Below, piece by piece: positions 43,205-53,831 of a stretch of DNA of 64,000 nucleotides (the first letter of the stretch is position 1; each line of letters opens with the position of its first letter). Under the pieces are notes generated by a model that saw nothing but the letters and a program-made list of their open reading frames with translations, was not told the origin of the DNA and made no database searches. The position numbers were made by a program, and so were the translations under genes. The stretch is from the NCBI GenBank assembly GCA_963170055.1, contig CAUJGJ010000444.1, forward strand, positions 8,020,618-8,084,617. The letters are read 5' to 3'. The stretch is from Halisarca cf. caerulea (taxonomy: Eukaryota; Porifera; Demospongiae; Chondrillida; Halisarcidae).

Positions 43205-45028
43205 CCATATATGCTCTAATTTTTCATCATTCCAATTATTCGTCATGGGCTCCAAAAGGGATGAAAAGCATTCTAACTGATGACGAAATAGCATGTGTTC
43301 CAATCCTGCATCAGAGACCCTAATTATTCGTCACGCAGCGCAGGTATGTTATGTCCAATCTTGGACATAAACAAAAATGGCCGCCGTCATCAAAGAAGTG
43401 AAATTAATAGGTCTTTTTTTCCATGCGCACGATTAGTGATGCCCAGAAAATGCTTTGTGTTATATCTTAAACATATCTACTTTGTATGTGAGCCTTTTAG
43501 ATTATTGTGCAAAGTCTCAAAACGTCATATGACCAGTTTTTTCTGACCGTACTCGAAAACATAAAAATTCAAAAACGTGGTGGTAGAAACTTAAGCTTTT
43601 GGACACAAAACTAGCCTCAAAAGAACACACAGGTACCGAACTTACTAAATCGAATTTAGGGTCTTCAAGCTCCACTGCATGGCTGTTATGGATATTATGC
43701 AAAATTTGAGGGTGAGTAGTTACAATCCTTTGGACATAAAGCAAACGGTTCAACGTACAAAGACCCTGAATTCGATTCTAGGGGTTTGGTCCTTTGGGAA
43801 CAATATCTCAAAGTTTCACGCTGAAAATTAGAGATTTCTACCACTGCGATTTCGATGAAATTTTCTTGTGGAGCAAGCTGTCTTCCTTCAGGAAAGTCAT
43901 GTGACATCACATGCAATCCTACAAACAGTACACGAGTTGTGCTCGTAGTGAAAACAGTTTTTGTGGAAAAGGCGGAAATGTAGACGGTGGCTTTTAAACC
44001 TTACAAAGTGGGTTTGAAGTAATCGTAGGATCAACATCTAGATTTTCACTGCATACACTTTTGAAATTCTATTGCTTGACCGTTATTTGCAGCATTTTGT
44101 GGCTTTCCAGCCCGGACAAGACGAGAAATAGTGACGCATATATAATTTGAGCAGAACAAGCAATCAAAAGTATACGCGGTGAAAATTTAGATTTACCTTT
44201 TAGAAATCAATCCTTACTTTTCTGTAGTCATGACCGCCATCTACTGAGATCTCCGCCTTTCACAAAGAAATTTGCCCCGTGAAAAGGCTTCTCTCAAGGC
44301 TAAATCAATCTTCGTGCACTATACCTTCAGCATACGATCTTATGTAGCCCCGTTATTGTAAACGAAGGAGATCAGAAAACATTGTCAACTTCTCTTGAAA
44401 TCGGATTTTTCCCTTCCAAGATATCTAGTTCATACTTAAGTTGGTGAACCCCAAACCTGCCAAAGAAAGTGTTATTATCCAAAACCAACACTTAGAATTT
44501 CGTGAAAGAAACATGCTGTGTAAAGTAGGGTAGGGTCTGGACCTTTTACCATAGATAACTTGATAGATAACCTTGCTTGTCGCGGAGCTTCCTAAGCTGA
44601 TTCACGTTACTGGCACATGACCAACCCACGCAATTCAGTGATAATGAAATTCATAACGTGAAAACCACAAAGCGCCCGTGTTTTGGCTAGATTCGGACAT
44701 AACATACCTGCGAGGCTGGCCGCCTTTGTTCTGCCATCTGTTGTGCCATTGATACACCAGATAAGTCGCTGTTCCTTCATTTATATTCGTCATTTTTATT
44801 TCGTTTGAGTAATCGTCGAATTTGGATTTCAGAATTCCCTGTATACGTGGTATCCTTGAACGGGCGCAACAATTCTCAAGCTAAAAACGGCCGTTTTTGG
44901 ATGGTTCAATTCTAAATATTCATCCCCCCATTCCAATTATTCGTCACCTTTCAGAAACCTTGCAATTTCATTCTAAATGACGTTTTTTTCCTGAAAATTG
45001 CTCTGACGAAAAATTAGAGCATATACGG
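43205..45028. mobile_element. TA-flanked MITE with CCRTATATGCTCTAATTTTTC ends, itself interrupted
   Basis: The left CCATATATGCTCTAATTTTT and complemented right CCGTATATGCTCTAATTTTT match at 19 of 20, flanked by TA (43203-43204, 45029-45030). 'ccaattattcgtca' repeats occur just inside both ends. It is interrupted by the family B element 43339-44712, leaving about 450 bp of its own. Confidence 0.8.
43339..44712. repeat. Family B element, 1374 bp
   Basis: The left CGCAGGTATGTTATGTCC and complemented right CGCAGGTATGTTATGTCC match perfectly over 18 bp; the next bases (aatcttgg / gaatctag) also resemble each other. It contains short inverted blocks, for example 'ttcgtgg' pairs and 'cactgcgattt' near 43850. 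No protein. Confidence 0.85.
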
Positions 45029-45379
45029 TATATCATTATGTAGCTTGTGCATGGTGTATTTTACACGAGCAATTTCATTGCCATACTATGTCTAGGTAAT
45101 AAAAGGCTCTAAAGTATAAGTGAAAACGCAAATGTATCCCAAAAAATGCACGTATACAATGATTATACAAAATTATACAGAGATAACCACAAAATAAAAT
45201 GGCCGCTCCTCGATATGGAAGAATTGAAGGCGCATGATTTTATCTTTGTGTGAACAAATTTTGCTTTACAAGGTTTAAGAAAGCTTCAAACATGATTAAA
45301 AAGGTTTCTGTCACAAATGCGGAAGGTAAAGAATAGTGAAAGTTAGGTAGCGAGGGTAGAGCTAATAAAGTAGTCTTAA

Positions 45380-46021
45380 CCCTCCATTTACGGTAAATAA
45401 GCGCCCCTCTGACCTCGTACTACGCAACGTTTTGACAGAAAATCTGCCTATGCAAACCTGCGCAAAGAACTTCTTTTTCGATCGATTTCGTGCAGTATGA
45501 GTTTTAGTTGTTTAGGCACTAAGGCCTTCTGAAGCCTTATGCATACCGATACAGCCATATCCCTCGGAGATATTGTCAAGGAAGAACAATTTAAGGGCAA
45601 AGAAGAAGAAACAACAATGAACGAAAAACAAGGCGTCGGATTGCAGTGTATCTATCCAAAATGTACAATTACTGTTCCATGTTGCTTTCTATCAGTGCAA
45701 AGCTGTCAGTAGATGAGCCTGGAAACAGTCGAGGCAGTAGTTTAAACTGCACGTACTGCACCCGTAAGTCGTCTCCGTGACTCTTTCGCCTTTTTCCCTT
45801 TCGCGAGCCTTCCCTCTAATAGTAAACCTATGTCATCCTACTATCTTTAGAAAGAGCTATTTTTAGGCTTTCCAATGATGTAAGAATATTTAGGATTGAA
45901 GCTACGTAGCACACAAAACGATCTTTCAAATTTCCCTCCCTTTTCATGGGCGCTTTTGGGCGTACCGTAGTTAGGCACTATGTAAATTTTGGGCACATTT
46001 GGGCATACCGTAGAAGAAGGG
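45380..46021 (-). mobile_element. piggyBac-type MITE (642 bp), second copy
   Basis: TTAA at 45376-45379 and 46022-46025. The complemented right end CCCTTCTTCTACGGTATG matches the left end of 4043-4686, and the interior is collinear. The left end CCCTCCATTTACGGTAAA has the same CCCT start. Confidence 0.85.
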
Positions 46022-46142
46022 TTAAGGCAACAACGGGTATGCGAAAAATCGTAACGCAGTTATTAAAAGGTTAGAAAGAACTCTTGTTATAAAGAACAAA
46101 TTCTTCTGGATTTCATGTTCTTTATATCAGGAGTCAACTGTA

Positions 46143-46549
46143 TCTAAATACATCACAGCAAATAGATGGGGAAACCCCTTTCCATCGAGTGTTCCAGGAT
46201 GGGATTGGTGGACATGATTTTAAAATGCTGGCTAGGTATTTCCAAGGCAGTAGCTGAGTACTTTGGAAAAGTAGAGAAGCTGCTGGAAGATCTTCATATT
46301 ATAGGTGGAGAGGACTTCTACAAGAGGCTATGGAATTGTAATAAATGTGGTATGTGTACAGCTGTGGCATCAACAGCCATCCTGGCGTGGCTGAGTTCCA
46401 AGTGGATCCATGAGACAGCAGGAGGCTCAGGAAGGGAAACCATCACAAGATTAGTTAGTGGTTCTGCTACAGGACAAAGATGGCTACCACTAGTGATTTA
46501 CAAAGGCAAACACCTGTACTCCATGTGGACAAATCATGGTCCAGATGGT
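46143..46549 (+). pseudogene. pogo/Jerky-like transposase, middle part (start of DDE domain)
   Basis: Continues 42480-42775. It holds the second DNA-binding segment (ITANRWGNPFPSSVPGWDWW), a frame break near 46215, then ILKCWLGISKAVAEYFGKVEKLLEDLHI and the DDE_1 start. The catalytic Asp is lost: the family's 'N.DETG' reads NCNKCGMCTAVAS, and two G-to-A changes would explain D to N and E to K. Next come HETAGGSGRETIT and SATGQRWLPLVIYKGKHLYS. It ends abruptly at 46549 where a family A element begins, so the rest of the catalytic domain is absent. Confidence 0.75.
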
Positions 46550-47790
46550 GCATGTGGAGCATGTCCAGTTCACATTCATATGGCTTCAGTGGTTGCAAAA
46601 TTTGTCTTTACCTTTTTGTATAATTTCTTTCTACAAAAATGTGCTATCGTCCACCAACTGGTATCATCGTGTAGGCAGCTTAATTACCTTTCGTTGATGC
46701 CAAACTTGAAAGTACTATGTTAATTCTATATAACAAAACTATACACATTTCAAAGCTGGGGGCACAAATGTTGGCATGTAGGTTTGCTATCTAAGTATCT
46801 AAACCTTCCATGTGGGGATTTTAAGATCTCTAATAGTTTTAGAGAAAATCACTAAAAACCCCTATTTCAAACAATGTCAGCTCACCTTTCACCTATAACT
46901 TGTGAATCAGGCAATGGATCAAAATCCCCTCATGGAAATAGTGTATTATCCAACAATAAAGACGAAAACGCAGAAAACTATGCCAATGAGTTGTTTGCCA
47001 CTAGCTCCCAGCCATCAAAGTTCAGACTGTAGGTGCTCTGATTAGTTCCTACCAAATGCACTAACCTGTGTGCACCTTACTGAGGAAATTGTTAAGGTAT
47101 TTCAACAGTAAGTATGCCAAATTATTCGAAGCAAACAAATATTCGAACAGCTCATCCAAGATACCTTTGATTCTGAATCCTCCTGCAAATTTGTAAGAGC
47201 ATTTATTTGGTGATAAACTACTTACTACGGGCCTGTCTCTCGGGAGGACAGGCATTTACTGCTCTCACCCCTCGGGTGCTTCGTGCCCTAGGGTTTCACG
47301 CCAGAAATGTGTTACTTCCCAGTGGGCATGTAGTAATTAGTACTTATTTCACCAAGAAAGCTGGAAAACTCTCAAATTTTGGTTTTTGCTGCACTTTTGT
47401 GTGCAATCTAGTTCATTATTGAAGATGAAGGACTTATTTTCTGAAGAAGAGGGTGCCGAAGAAACCCAAACCTGGTAAGCCAGCGGTGTTAGCCCAGAAT
47501 TTTATTAATGTGTTCAAACTCCAAAGCTTTTGATCACTTAGCTTTGCACCGCCAGCCCTTTCCTCTTGCAATTGACAGTATCAGGGGAAAGTGTTTGAAG
47601 ACGCGGGACTAAGATTCATCGTGAACAAAGGCTATTTGACTTGAGCAAGTCAATCTTTAGCTGTTTGAACATCATGTAGGGCGGCTGTTTTGAACGGTTT
47701 TGAAATTTTTTCCCAATTCATGGCTTGGTCACATGACATTGCATTGCAAAGCCAGCTAAGGTTGCGAAATTCCTTCTGTTAGACACCACA
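46550..47790 (-). repeat. Family A element, right end truncated
   Basis: Begins GCATGTGGAGCATGTCC and follows the 56541-57691 copy through to 'ttctgttagacaccacagat', where it stops short of the terminal motif. It interrupts the pogo-like transposase. It contains about 350 bp (47130-47410) not found in the other copies, including a short open frame of unknown origin. Confidence 0.7.
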
Positions 47791-47842
47791 GATACAAGCA
47801 TAAAGTACAATAATAAATAAATAAATATATATATAATATATA

Positions 47843-48358
47843 CAGTGCATCCTCACTTATCCGAACCCCCTTGGGCAAGCAAGTTTTTTTGGATTGTATA
47901 AGTGAAACATCTTGATAAGTGAAATAAAATAATAATAATTATTATTAATGATAATTCCAATTCCCAGTCATACCCATATCAGACATTCCACGCTTAAAAT
48001 CAAGAATCTTTTCCTTGTTCTAAGTTGATATCAAGATTGTGCTATCCCCAACACCATATTATTGCTCAGCAAATAACTTTTCCTGTACATGATTTCACTT
48101 CTTCAATAATTGACGGCTTCTCTTCTATAATCAACACTTCCCTATTTTGCTTAGCTTTCCTAGAGGTTTGGTTGTCGCAGCTGTTCCAGTTGCCATTTTT
48201 CTCATTGGTAGGTGTAAGGTACCTGTTAGATTTGACACACACTAATCAGTTTTAACAATTAGTAAAGCTTACCCAAAGTTTACACCTATGGTGAACCACA
48301 CACATAGCCCAACCTGAGGATCCGGATAATCGAGGTCTGGATAAGTGAGGATGCACTG
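47843..48358. mobile_element. TA-flanked MITE (516 bp), CAGTGCATCCTCACTTATCC ends
   Basis: The TIRs CAGTGCATCCTCACTTATCC are identical over 20 bp, and TA lies at 47841-47842 and 48359-48360. 'ccggataa' and 'tggataagtga' sub-terminal repeats also occur. No coding. Pogo/Tc1-like target. Confidence 0.92.
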
Positions 48359-48425
48359 TATATATATATGATACATATATACTTTCATATATATGTATAT
48401 ACATATTTAATATATATACTGATGC
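48359..48425. repeat. AT-rich simple sequence
   Basis: Degenerate TATATA/CATATAT run directly next to the MITE, with another short AT run on its left side at 47817-47840. Confidence 0.7.
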
Positions 48426-48654
48426 ACTGTAACATCAAAGGTTCCGACGAACTTGTATTCTTCAAACAGTAGCAGTGTAGCAATAGGCCTCTTGCTTAGT
48501 ACACCCAGACCACACTACATCACAATATTCAAATGTAGGAAGTATATAGGACTTTAACCCGCCCACGTTATTATGTCATCGCTAGACCTTGGGCCCCCTG
48601 AAAAGTAGCCAATGAGATAAGTGAGTGTCCCAATGTAATAAATAAGCTCAATCC

Positions 48655-49369
48655 AATCTAATCCAATCAAACCATGAAAACTGCAAATTAGTAGTTTCCT
48701 AAGTAACCTTGATTCATGATTACCCTTGTAATATGGTTAACAATTTGTAAGTAATTAGTGCACAAAATACAACTGCATGTGGTCACTTCAGCAAAGTCAC
48801 TAAGTACAGTATAAGAGTGAAAATCCTGCTAAGTTATTCTTAAATTGAGCAAAGAGCCGTAATATTTTGTGGTTAAGCAGCATGATCCCCCACAGGCACA
48901 TGAGAAAGTTAAGCCATTATATTTCAACACCAACATGGGAAAACATATAAGTTATACAATTGGATTAGTTGGTGGTTTGAACCTAAGATGATATGTTCAT
49001 GAGAATGGACTTTAAAAGTGTTCATTTTACCCCCTCCCCCCCACACACACCCCAACCCAATTTCCCAAGCTAATGGATTCCAGTCTAAGGTGACATTTGG
49101 CAACTGTAGTTTAATGGACTCATCTGCATGCTTTTGGAAACACATCAACTGGTCAAATCAACAGAAAATGGAACAAACACAGTACAAGTGCTAAATTTGG
49201 TTCTATACAAGACCATACATCTTCTCATGTTACAGTACTTGTTATTAAATGTACATTTTAAAGTGTAGTTCATGTAGAATATTACAACCATATCTGACAG
49301 CAAGTACATGCAAATTGTTATTATTTGCAAAGAAATAAAAACAGTTTTAATTGTAATATTTCAATTTAT
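48655..49369 (+). repeat. Family T repeat, third and longest copy
   Basis: Collinear with 11095-11660 in its first half and 18960-19560 in its second half, so it connects the two partial copies. It is followed directly by the TTAA of the second piggyBac element. Confidence 0.65.
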
Positions 49370-49823
49370 TTAACCTTTTGCCGTCCGCGTTACATTTTTT
49401 CGGTAGCCCGTTACCGTCCGTAAGGCCCTTTTTGGCGCAAGATCATTCTTTTGCTGTTCAGCTTCTTTGGTTCAATTGAATCGTCATTAGTTTGGTTAGA
49501 AAGATATTATCGTCTTTCGTGGTCCTTTCTTTGTTACTCTTCGAAACAGTTTCGTTGTGCAGCACGATAAATTTGTCTTTTCCTGCCTGGTTGTACTCGG
49601 TGCAGACGCCCGAGCACATTTCATCTTGAAACTCGTCCTACGCTTCTTTACAGACTTCAAATCTTCTAAAGGTAGGTATTAGACATATTTTGGATTGCTT
49701 CACGTTGTACAGTACACGCCACATTGTGAGTTACTTTGTAGTTTAGACGTACATAGTACTCATACGTCGATCTTCCTCAGAACGTCGCTAGAACGAATTT
49801 CGTTGAAGACACTCAACTACTAC

Positions 49824-51863
49824 ATGGCTGAACAACAAATCAACAGACGAATGAATCCCACAGACGTTATACAACAACTGATGGGTAACAGTGTGTGGGA
49901 AAATTCCGAGTCTGAAGGTGAAGAAGATGACTATGGGCAAGATGGAGAGCTTCTTGATCCTTTAGACAGAGTACAAGAGGAAGAATGGGATGAATCTATA
50001 GGAAACGAAACAATAACAGCTTCACTTGGTAGTTCATCTGATGAGGTCAACTACACAAGTATACCCACTAACAATCACGGCCACACAATTACATGCACAC
50101 CTACTCACAATCCTACAAGCACACCCATTCCCCATCCTACAAACACACCCACTCACTACCGTACAAACACACCTATTTACAACCGTACAAGCACACACAC
50201 TCATGATCTCATAAGCACTTCCACTAACAGCCCTGCAAACACACCCACCCTCAGCACAACAACCACACCCACTCTGAATGCCACGACCTCAGGCTCTCGT
50301 GATCAGCCTTCGCACAGCATGGCAAGCACCTCTTCTGTTAGGAATGGCAATGCACATCCAACCACCACAAACACTAGCACACACACACTCCCTACAACAA
50401 CACCATGGATACAAGCCAGTCAACCATTCACACAATATGTAGGACCAATCAACCCACCTGCAGAAGATGACCCTCCAGTGGAATTCTTCACAAAGGTCTT
50501 TGGAGAAGCCACTTTTGACTACATCGCACAGCAAACCAATCTGTATGCAAGTCAAAAGGATCAAGGGCAGTATGAATGGGAAGACACATGTGCACCAGAG
50601 ATGCAGATGCTGATAGGGATGCTGTATGCCATGGGAATCCACCACCTACCAGATATCCACGATTACTGGAGTACAGATCCACTGCTATCAGTCCCTGGCA
50701 TTACAAGTGGCATGCCAAGAACCAGGTTCAAAATGCTGATGAGGAATCTCCACCTAAATGACAATAGCCAGCTTCCTCAACGTGGTGACAGCCAATACGA
50801 CAAGCTCTACAAGATTCGTCCACTGCTGAACACCATCATGGACAATACGCAGGCTGCGTATGCCCCACACCAACAAGTGGCAGTGGATGAAGCCATGGTC
50901 CTCTTCAAGGGTAGGTCGAGCATGAATCAGTACATGCCACAAAAACCTACAAAGAGGCTGTGGTGCCTGTGTGATTCACACAATGGCCTATTGTATAAGG
51001 TCATTGTCTACACAGGTGCAGCAACGGGAAGTGAGGAGAGTGGCGAAGGTGGTTTGGGAGCAAGAGTAGTGAGGGCTTTGGTAGAACCACTCAGTGGAAA
51101 GGGCTACCACATTTATTTTGACAACTATTTCTCTAGTGTGTCACTAGCCACGGAGCAGGCCAGCAAGGGTAACTACACCATTGCCGCCACCAGACCCAAC
51201 CGGAGGGGCTGGCCTGCTTCCTTGAAGGATATCAAGACCCTTCAGAAAGGAATGGCTCGTGGGGACACCAGGTCGGAGGTAGTTGGAGGTGGTACAGTTT
51301 AGTGCCTAATCTGGAAGGACAAGAAAGGTATCCCTATCCTCAACTGCATTGCCAATCCAGACGAAACCACCACTGTCCTTCGGAGGAATAAAGATGGCAC
51401 AAGGGCCACTGTAGCATGTCCACTCAGTGTGAAGCTTTACAACACCTTCATGGGCGGAGTGGACTTGTTCGACGCCAGGCGCAAGACGTACTCGGCTAGC
51501 AGGAAGTCGAAGAAGTGGTGGTTTCGTCTGTTTTACTTCCTTCTCGACACAGCCATGGTCAACTCATACATAATCTATGCGGAGACAGTCAACAAACGAC
51601 TCACCTTGAAGGAATACGCGTTGAAGGTGGTATCGTCCTTGATGTCTGCCAGAACATCCCGGAAACGCCACAGAATTACACACCAGGGTCCACCAGCAGC
51701 TAGATTCTGTGAGCGACACTTTCTGGCCAAACAAGAGGAAAGACATCATTGCGTGGTGTGCCGTAAGGCGAAGACCGTCTTCTGCTGTTCCGACTGCAAC
51801 CCAACATCCCCAATCAGCTTGTGCCCCATTCCTTGCTTCAAAGTATATCATACCAAGAACTAA
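49824..51863 (+). pseudogene. piggyBac-type (PGBD4-like) transposase, one in-frame TAG
   Basis: DDD transposase that would cut at TTAA. The start is taken as MAEQQINRRMNPTDVIQQLM at 49824, followed by an acidic segment (SEGEEDDYG); the frame is open from 49695. Next comes a Thr/Pro/Asn/His linker built from 24-bp repeats (about 50070-50290), then the conserved core. Catalytic Asp residues lie in VDEAMV (355), FDNYFSS (433) and GGVDLFD (547), followed by a Cys-rich zinc-binding tail (CVVCRKAKTVFCCSDC). One TAG at 51300-51302 (codon 493) interrupts an otherwise continuous frame; CAG to TAG is the simplest change. 680 codons in total, a usual size for the family. Confidence 0.92.
50070..50290 (+). 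repeat. 24-bp coding repeats in the transposase linker
   Basis: Eight-residue units such as NPTSTPIP, HPTNTPTH, YRTNTPIY and NRTSTHTH follow each other. The DNA repeats 'acaagcacaccc' every 24 bp with drift. Confidence 0.8.
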
Positions 51864-51894
51864 GTAGGTACTAACTAAGGCTCTACAGGACAAT

Positions 51895-52188
51895 ACAAGA
51901 AGATAACCTAGAACCTTTCGTGTCCAAAAGCCAAGATCCTAACCACCGCCTTTTTGCATTTTGAAATATTTGCGTATGGTGTAAAGAAAACTCATTACAA
52001 ACGACTTGCAGAGGTTAGAACTAGCTTTTGTTGCTTTCGAAGCCAAGTATATATGTGTCAGATGCCGTCTTGGCTATTTTCAGAAAGTCTGCTTACATTT
52101 GAACAAAGATCGAAGCGAAAAATTATAGTACCTCATAGTCGTCCACCATTTTGTTTTATGTCCAGAAATCGGACATAACATACCTGCG
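51895..52188 (-). repeat. Family B element, one half only
   Basis: Resembles the complement of 43339-43640 ('gtgtccaaaagc', 'aaccaccg', 'tgttttatgtcc') and ends CATAACATACCTGCG at 52188. The other end is missing, where the piggyBac right end is also missing, so a deletion or insertion-deletion event probably joined them. Confidence 0.6.
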
Positions 52189-52199
52189 TAAACTCCATT

Positions 52200-52612
52200 T
52201 GTTGCCTAGCTAGCTGGGTAGTATCTGAAATACTAAACAGGCAGTCTGTTTCTTTGATGTACAAGGTCATAGGAGATAATTATAGGTTAGCACACATCTG
52301 CTAGAGAGGTATCTCACTACTCAAGACTCAAGGATGTGATGTGCCCAAGGGCAAGTGTAGTAACTGATACATATATATCTTTCAAAAATGTATGTGGTAA
52401 CCTATTTATTGCCTAATTGTATGAGTGTGCAGTCCGAAGACTTTTAAAAGAATAGCCTGGAAACAATTTTGTGAATCTTAGACAAAAGATTCTTCTTTCT
52501 TGAAGAGAAAGTTAAATTTCAACTTGAATGAAGTTAATTCTGAGTGGAATGTGTCACATAACATGTACAGTTTCAAGCATAAGAAGAGTGTCTGTGTGTT
52601 GCAGCACTGTTA
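52200..52612. other. Intergenic, nothing assigned
   Basis: No gene or repeat recognised. Confidence 0.4.
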
Positions 52613-53227
52613 CGCGGGTATGTTATGCCCAAATCTAGTCCTGAATAGGTCACAATGGGGCGTGTACGTGGTTCTAAGTTATGTGGTCAAAGCGCAATAA
52701 CTTGGAAGGTCTTATCATGTGTGGCGAGTGTGATCTATCCCAAAGTTTCAAGTGATGTCAGAGCAAGTTGTTTACTCCCTTCTAACCAAGCCGAATGATG
52801 ATGTTTTCAAATGTACTGATTTTCACATGACAACATGTGACTGCAGTCTGAAGAAGAGTGACATTTGAGTGGAAATTTTCTTTCGAAGTCATGGTGGTAA
52901 AATCTCAATTTGGAGCAACGGCAATGGTGCCATCTGATTCCCAATAGTCCGAACCGTGGTGAACGATTCTTGGAGCTTCATACCTTCTACCGTTTGACTT
53001 ATGTCCCGTGTTTTGTGGCTGAAGACCTCAGAACCTATTTGTGTGTTCAGATGCTGAGGTTTTTACTACCGTGATTTTGCTTTTTTGTCTATTCGACAGT
53101 AGGCAAAGAAAATTGTTGCAAGACAATCAACTTGTAAATTATTGCCTGGAGAAGAACACCAGCATAACCTTAATATGTTTGCAATGTGAAATATTATGTC
53201 CATGTCAACATTACCCTATTCAGAAAG
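52613..53227 (+). repeat. Family B element, right end missing
   Basis: Starts CGCGGGTATGTTATGCCC and is collinear with 38094-38750 ('aagaagagtgacatttgagt', 'ttcccaatagtccgaaccg', 'agaacaccagcat'). It stops at 53227 where a hairpin-subfamily copy begins. Confidence 0.7.
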
Positions 53228-53440
53228 CAAACAAGTAATTCGGGTGAAAAACCCGTGGGGCTGCCGCCCCTTGTCCCAAATTACTTGCGAATATAACGGT
53301 TTATCTCTGCAACAATGGTATCAGGTTTACAAAGGGGATTGGTCCTTCAGCTTTGTATTTTTCGCCTTCATTGCAATTTTTAAGAAAATTCACTGCATTT
53401 TGGCGGTTTCAGCCACGGAAACTTTGCCTAACGCTTATGT
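53228..53440 (-). repeat. Hairpin family, second subfamily copy
   Basis: Begins 'aacaagtaattcgggtgaaa' with an inner hairpin GTGGGGCTGCCGCCCC and matches the complement of 27597-27848 through 'gccttcattgcaatttt' and 'gtttcagccacgg'. Confidence 0.65.
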
Positions 53441-53506
53441 GTCTGCCACATGCAAAGCCTACGTTTGACGCCCTAAAGACTCTGCTAGTTGAGAACAGAA
53501 ACTGTA

Positions 53507-53716
53507 AACAAGCGATTCGAGTTTAAAAACTCGTGGGCCGCCTGCGGCCCTGGAAACTCGAATCACTCGGAAATCATCGTTATTGACTAAAATAATACTT
53601 CAAAGAACTCTTCTGGTATAAAAGACTCTTCGCTGATAAAATCAGAAGCAAATGAATGAATTTCACCGAAATATAGCCAAAAGATTATGTACCGACTTCG
53701 TGTCCGCCATGTTGTT

Positions 53717-53760
<44 letters not shown>

Positions 53761-53831
53761 TCGTTTCGGACGTTCCGGACACTTCCGGTGAAAGTAAAAA
53801 TAATATAGGGCCGCCTTCTGGCGGCCCAAAA
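53507..53831 (-). repeat. Hairpin-family element, complete, with readable empty site
   Basis: Minus-oriented copy of 21323-21632. Its flanks 'gacgccctaaagactctgct...actgtaa' and 'agaccaaaattttcacacc' are contiguous at 54083-54135 ('gacgctccaaagcttctaca...gctgcaaaatagaccaaaag'), so that locus shows the unoccupied target. No target duplication is evident. An (AT)n run lies at 53720-53757. Confidence 0.85.

Larger units (their letters stand above)
42776..46140. mobile_element. TA-flanked MITE (CAGTKRACTCC ends) carrying further nested insertions
   Basis: The left CAGTGAACTCCACTTATAAA and complemented right CAGTTGACTCCTGATATAAA (16 of 20 match) are flanked by TA at 42774-42775 and 46141-46142. 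Removing it restores the reading frame of the host transposase. Its own sequence is about 0.9 kb; the remainder is the elements at 43205-45028 and 45380-46021. Confidence 0.85.
49374..51890 (+). mobile_element. Second piggyBac-type transposon, right end missing
   Basis: TTAA at 49370-49373 is followed by CCTTTTGCCGTCCGCGTTAC. The coding region runs to 51863. No matching right TIR with TTAA follows: from about 51895 the sequence is the right half of a family B element. Its ends and protein differ clearly from the 7.86-kb copy, so it is another lineage. Confidence 0.75.

Noticed and set aside
46166..46723. A separate 185-residue protein starting at 46166
   Set aside because: The ATG lies inside the transposase out of its original frame, and the last 57 residues are family A repeat sequence; it is a broken transposase segment.
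8282..51302. In-frame TAA/TAG at Gln-like positions as a sign of a variant genetic code
   Set aside because: The 1568-codon ankyrin/Death frame has many Gln codons and no internal TAA/TAG, and it, the hAT, the Harbinger transposase and both piggyBac genes end in TAA or TAG at expected family ends. Frameshifts in the same transposons also show ordinary decay.
51864..51950. Right TIR of the second piggyBac element
   Set aside because: No TTAA with a complement of CCTTTTGCCG follows; the sequence turns into a family B fragment.
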